64,000 nt of DNA, from assembly GCA_041687395.1 (NCBI GenBank), contig JAWLCA010000024.1, positions 1 through 64,000 on the forward strand, given 5' to 3'. This DNA is from JAWLCA01 sp041687395. GTDB taxonomy: Bacteria > Pseudomonadota > Alphaproteobacteria > Rhodobacterales > Rhodobacteraceae. The position numbers and the translations under genes are program-made. Of the stretch, positions 60,433 to 64,000 are shown one piece after another (within the stretch, counting starts at the first letter, position 1; every line of letters starts with the position of its first letter). A model generated the notes under the pieces. It saw nothing but the letters and a program-made list of their open reading frames with translations. It made no database searches and was not told the origin of the DNA.

Positions 60433-61937
60433 CGGCGAATTCCCTCCGCGCGGCGGTTCCGGATCGATTTTACAAGCGGCAAGCAAACCGTCACAAGGAT
60501 CAGCGCCACAATTGCCCACGAGATCGGACGGTTGATGATGAGCTGGCCGAGGAAGTCGCCGCGGGCCCCCCCGATCATCCAGGCACGTACGAAGCCCTGC
60601 TCAGCGATCTGGCCGAGAACGAGGCCGAGGACGATCGGTGACGGGCCGTAGCCCGCGCGGTTGAGGAGCCAGCCGAGGATCCCCATGGCAACCATTACGA
60701 CAACGTCATTAGGATGATTGTGAACGGCGAAGCTGCCGAGAACGGTCATGAAGGCGATCAGCGGTACGAGGAGCGCCTTCGGCGTTGCCACGATGAACCG
60801 GAAGGCATAGCGACCGATCAAGAGGCCAACAGGCAGCATCAGCGCAGTCGCGATCAAAAGTCCGAAGATGAACGTATAGACGATCTGTCCCTGCGTCTCA
60901 AAAAGCGCTGGACCGGTACGTATGCCCTGGACGAGGAGCGCGCCGAGGATCACCGCATCAGGCGGCGTGCCGGGAATGCCGAGAACGAGAGTCGGGATGA
61001 AACCGCCGCCGACGGTGGCGTTGTTGGCGCTCTCAGTCGAGAGCAGACCGCCCGAAGCGCCCTTGCCATACTCCTCCTGGTTCCGCGCTGTGCGCCGCGC
61101 CTCGGAATACGCCACCAGTGATGCGATCGAGCCGCCGGCTCCAGGCAGGATGCCGACGACTGTTCCGATCACCGACGACCGGAGCAGGTTCCAGCCGTCG
61201 CGGATAGCGATCCCCATGGCCTCCGCCAAACGGAAACCCCGCCCCGCCGCTGGCGCTTCGAGATGTTGGCCGGGCCGCGCGACCATGTCGATCAGGACCG
61301 GGATGCAGTAGAGGCCGATCAACGCCGGGATGATGCCAACCCCGCCCAGCAGTTCGCGCTGGCCAAAGGTGAAACGCACATCGCCCCCCACAACCGCGAC
61401 CCCGACCATTGAGAGGAGAAGGCCAAGGCATGCCCCCATCAATCCCTTGACGAGGTTACCCTCGGAGAGGACGGCAATCAGTGTGAGACCGAGAACCGCG
61501 AGCCAGAAATACTCGGTCGACCCGAAGCGGAGCGCCACCTGCGCCAGAACCGGCGACAGCGTAAGTAAAAGGATCCCGCCAACAAGTCCGCCGGTGACCG
61601 AGGCAATCGTAGCGATGGTCACAGCAAGGTCGCCGTCGCCACGGCGTGCCATCGGGTAGCCGTCGAAAGTTGTGGCGATAGCCGAAGGCGTGCCAGGCGT
61701 ATTGACAAGGATCGCGGCAAAAGCGCCGCCGTAGATTGCACCGGTATAGATCGCACCCAGCATGATGAGCCCGCTGGCCGGATCGAGCGCAAAGGTGAAA
61801 GGGACCATGACCGCGATAGCCATGGTTGCAGAAAGACCGGGCAGGGCACCGATCACAGTGCCGCCGATCACCCCGAGGAGCGCGAACATCAGGTTCTGCG
61901 CGCTCAGCGCCTCACCGAGGAAACCGAAAATTTCCAT
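60429..61937 (-). CDS. tripartite tricarboxylate transporter large permease (TctA family)
   Basis: 502 residues. VIGALPGLSATMAIAVMVPF, LVNTPGTPSAIATTFDGYPM, GILPGAGGSIASLVAYSEAR and ATVGGGFIPTLVLGIPGTPP are TctA hallmarks. About 12 helices. It is the channel that serves the D-tartrate dehydratase operon. Confidence 0.94.
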   Translation of the reverse strand: MEIFGFLGEALSAQNLMFALLGVIGGTVIGALPGLSATMAIAVMVPFTFALDPASGLIMLGAIYTGAIYGGAFAAILVNTPGTPSAIATTFDGYPMARRGDGDLAVTIATIASVTGGLVGGILLLTLSPVLAQVALRFGSTEYFWLAVLGLTLIAVLSEGNLVKGLMGACLGLLLSMVGVAVVGGDVRFTFGQRELLGGVGIIPALIGLYCIPVLIDMVARPGQHLEAPAAGRGFRLAEAMGIAIRDGWNLLRSSVIGTVVGILPGAGGSIASLVAYSEARRTARNQEEYGKGASGGLLSTESANNATVGGGFIPTLVLGIPGTPPDAVILGALLVQGIRTGPALFETQGQIVYTFIFGLLIATALMLPVGLLIGRYAFRFIVATPKALLVPLIAFMTVLGSFAVHNHPNDVVVMVAMGILGWLLNRAGYGPSPIVLGLVLGQIAEQGFVRAWMIGGARGDFLGQLIINRPISWAIVALILVTVCLPLVKSIRNRRAEGIRR

Positions 61938-62019
61938 GGATCACGTCCCGCTCAAGGCGCCCCAACGGACTGCGGGCCCCACGAAAGGCGCCCGCAGTTT
62001 GCTGCGCGTCATCGATTCC

Positions 62020-62976
62020 TTAGCGACCGGCGCCGAGTTGCTCGGCGATCTCGCCGTAAAATGCCTTGCGCTCTTCCATCCAGTCGGCGGCCTCGTCGTA
62101 GGGAACGTCGATCAGCGCGAAGCCGGCTTCTTCCATCTGCTGGATGAAATCCGGATCAGCGTTGATCTCACCGATAAGGCGGCTGAGTTCCTGGCGTGTC
62201 TCTTCTGGTGTCGAAGCTGGAACAGCAATGCCGCGATAAGCGCCGCCGACGATTTCGTAGCCGAGTTCACGAAAGGTAGGCACGTCGGGAAAGAGCGAAT
62301 GCCGCTCCTCCATCGCAACTGCCAGCGTCCGCACCTGGTCGCCCTGACCCGCCGCTACCGTGGTGTAGCCCCAAGCGGCATCGACCTCGCCGCCGAGAAG
62401 CGCCGTGATGGATGGCGCAGTACCAGGATATGGAATGTAGGTGAGTACCGCGCCGGTCTCATTCTCGAAGAGTTGGTTGGCGACATCGTTGGCCGAGTTG
62501 GTTCCAGAGCCGGAGACAGTCATTGCTCCAGGCGCTTCATTCGCCGCGGCGAGGAAGTCCTCAAGTGTCTCGTGCGGGCTGTCGGCCGCGACGATGAGCG
62601 CATCGGGCGTGTAGTGGAAGATATAGACGTTGACGATGTCGTCCGTCTCGTAGCCTGGATCTTGGAGCAGGGGCTGCAGAATGATGTGGGGCAGGTTGGT
62701 GCCCATGATTGTGTAGCCGTCGCCTTCGTAGTCGTTCAGCCCCGACCAAGCGGAAGCGCCGCCCGCTCCCGGAAGATACTGGATGATGAGATCCTGGCCA
62801 GCGATCTTGGAAAAATAGGGCTGCTGGAAGCGGGCTGAAACGTCACTCTCGCCGCCGGGATCGAAGGGGATGATGTAATTGATTGGCTGGTCAGGGAAAG
62901 CCGCGGCCGGCGTCGTCGCGAGGCCGAAAGCAAGAGCGACTAGACCAGCCGCCGAGGCGGTGAAGCGAATGTGCAT
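62020..62976 (-). CDS. tripartite tricarboxylate transporter substrate-binding protein (TctC/Bug family)
   Basis: 318 residues with a Sec signal peptide (residues 1-26, cleavage near PAAAF). The Bug pattern FPDQPINYIIPFDPGGESDV and IQYLPGAGGASAWSG identifies it. It is the first gene of the minus-strand tartrate operon and probably binds tartrate or a related dicarboxylate. It differs strongly from the binding protein at 17015. Confidence 0.92.
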   Translation of the reverse strand: MHIRFTASAAGLVALAFGLATTPAAAFPDQPINYIIPFDPGGESDVSARFQQPYFSKIAGQDLIIQYLPGAGGASAWSGLNDYEGDGYTIMGTNLPHIILQPLLQDPGYETDDIVNVYIFHYTPDALIVAADSPHETLEDFLAAANEAPGAMTVSGSGTNSANDVANQLFENETGAVLTYIPYPGTAPSITALLGGEVDAAWGYTTVAAGQGDQVRTLAVAMEERHSLFPDVPTFRELGYEIVGGAYRGIAVPASTPEETRQELSRLIGEINADPDFIQQMEEAGFALIDVPYDEAADWMEERKAFYGEIAEQLGAGR

Positions 62977-63287
62977 GGAAGTCCTCCCTTAGTTTGGTTT
63001 TCGAATGCGCGTCCTCCGTCACGAGTACCAAGGATAGTCATCTCGTGTACCCGGCACAAGCGCGGTGGGGGTTGCGGTCCGGGCGTTCAGATACAGAAGT
63101 TTGATGCGACCGGCAGCGGCTTTCAAACCATGCAAAGCCTGCCCGTTGCAAACGATCCCTTGTCCACTTCCTTGATTCTGCCCTTGACCTGCAGCCACTC
63201 ATACGGATGGTGGTGCATCAAAACTGCGGCGCGAGCATCGAGTGTGTGAAGGTCGATTGCGCCCAACGCCGTTGGAGGAGTACGCGC
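62977..63287. other. intergenic region between divergent genes
   Basis: About 310 bp between the tartrate binding-protein gene and the hydroxyacid dehydrogenase gene. It must hold both promoters. No operator of the IclR type was seen. A minus-strand frame includes VLMHHHPYEW, which may be the scrap of an unrelated protein, but it has no supported start. A GGAGGAG ribosome-binding site lies at 63273-63279. Confidence 0.6.
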
Positions 63288-64000
63288 GTGGCCGACGTCG
63301 TCATATCCGAATTTATGGACGAGGAAGCGATCGACTGGTTGAAGGCGCGGCTCGCCGTCCACTACGATCCCTGTCTCGTCGACCGCCGCGACGATCTCCT
63401 TGCCGCAGGTGGCGCGGCGCGGGGGATCATCGTGCGCAACCGCACCCGCGTCGACGCCGAACTGGTAGCGGCGTGGTCATCGCTCCAGGTGGTCGGGCGC
63501 CTCGGCGTCGGCCTAGACAACATTGACCTGGACGCGTGCAATGGCCGCAGGATCTCGGTGATGCCGGCCGTGGGGGGCAATACAGTCTCAGTGGCCGAAT
63601 ACGTGATCGCCGCCATCATGATGCTGCGCCGCAACGCTTACCACGGCACTAACGCGGTGTTGGCCGGCAGTTGGCCGCGGCAACAGATGATCGGCGGTGA
63701 GGTCGCCGGGACGACGCTGGGCCTCGTCGGCTACGGCGCTATCGCAAGGGCAACGGCCGAACGAGCAATGGCGCTCGGAATGCTGATTGCTGCCTACGAC
63801 CCCTTCCTCACCAAAGACGATCCAGCTTGGGAGGGTATCGCACGCCACGAGTCGATTGAGGATCTGCTTGCCGACGCCGACGCGGTCAGCCTCCACGTGC
63901 CGCTCACAGACGCCACCCGCAACCTTATGGATACTGCCCGGATTGCGGCATTGCAGCCGGGCGCCGTGCTCGTCAACACCGCCCGTGGCGGCATTGTCGA
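63288..64000 (+). CDS. D-isomer-specific 2-hydroxyacid dehydrogenase (3-phosphoglycerate dehydrogenase-like), 3' end outside window
   Basis: The start is GTG 63288 preceded by GGAGGAG 8 nt upstream. The visible 237 residues contain VVGRLGVGLDNIDLDAC, GGNTVSVAEYVIAAIMMLRR, the NAD-binding LGLVGYGAIARATAERAMAL and VNTARGGIVD, where the window ends. It oxidises or reduces a D-2-hydroxy acid with NAD. It is divergent from the tartrate operon and could act on a related hydroxy acid; this link is inferred. Confidence 0.9.
   Translation, partial: MADVVISEFMDEEAIDWLKARLAVHYDPCLVDRRDDLLAAGGAARGIIVRNRTRVDAELVAAWSSLQVVGRLGVGLDNIDLDACNGRRISVMPAVGGNTVSVAEYVIAAIMMLRRNAYHGTNAVLAGSWPRQQMIGGEVAGTTLGLVGYGAIARATAERAMALGMLIAAYDPFLTKDDPAWEGIARHESIEDLLADADAVSLHVPLTDATRNLMDTARIAALQPGAVLVNTARGGIV

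Noticed and set aside
63123..63362. Minus-strand frame with VLMHHHPYEW
   Set aside because: It slightly resembles a metallophosphoesterase segment, but it is too short, lacks other motifs and overlaps the start of the dehydrogenase gene.

Overview
The window is visibly GC-rich and carries many catabolic operons interleaved with IS remnants. Tripartite transporters of the TRAP and TTT types, DUF3489-type accessory genes and the mix of insertion sequences (ISL3, IS3, IS66, IS256, and possible IS630 and IS5 pieces) suggest an alphaproteobacterium, most likely Rhodobacterales. It looks like an accessory replicon or a genomic island. No rRNA, tRNA, replication gene or CRISPR array was recognised.

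Layout. (1) 0-3.3 kb is an IS graveyard holding a truncated LysR regulator, the tail of a TRAP permease with a 9-bp tandem repeat, an ISL3 transposase broken by a frameshift and cut by an IS3 end, and an IS66 scrap. (2) 3.35-14.2 kb is an acid-catabolic module: TRAP transporter, methyltransferase, TIM-barrel isomerase, enolase-superfamily enzyme and glyoxylate-type aminotransferase. It is divergent from a FAD/Fe-S 2-hydroxyacid dehydrogenase and a GntR regulator. (3) 15.0-19.9 kb holds a second module: GntR, a sugar-acid dehydratase and a TTT transporter, followed by a YeiH-like exporter. (4) 21.1-24.0 kb has a CIA30-like protein, three accessory genes of mobile-element type and a glutathione transferase. 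(5) 24.2-58.0 kb is a long catabolic cluster around an IclR regulator at 43.1 kb. (6) 58.0-58.6 kb is a second IS graveyard. (7) 58.8-63.0 kb is a D-tartrate dehydratase with its own TTT transporter, then the start of a 2-hydroxyacid dehydrogenase that runs off the window.

The most notable signal is in region 5. A 15-bp element, GTTCRCATNNCGCAC, lies just upstream of nearly every transcription unit: perfect at 29415, 42942, 47688, 56450 and 57988, and degenerate at 30.85, 35.35 and 49.38 kb. As I remember it, the operator of the IclR proteins PcaR/PcaU (GTTCGATAATCGCAC) is very similar, so the IclR encoded at 43093 is the natural candidate. The element unites a polyamine-type ABC operon, a glutamine-synthetase-like ligase, N-formylglutamate amidohydrolase and cysteine-hydrolase genes, a TRAP transporter, a sugar-type ABC operon with aldolase, SDRs and deacetylase, an opine/hydroxyproline-oxidase-like pair, an old-yellow-enzyme operon and a split glycine decarboxylase with an AcoX-like kinase.

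The chemistry implied is uptake of a nitrogen-containing compound, oxidative cleavage of a secondary amine by the flavoproteins, aldol cleavage of the keto-acid part by DHDPS-family lyases, and disposal of glycine by the P-protein pair. The substrate is unknown. An opine- or N-alkylglycine-like compound is my inference only.
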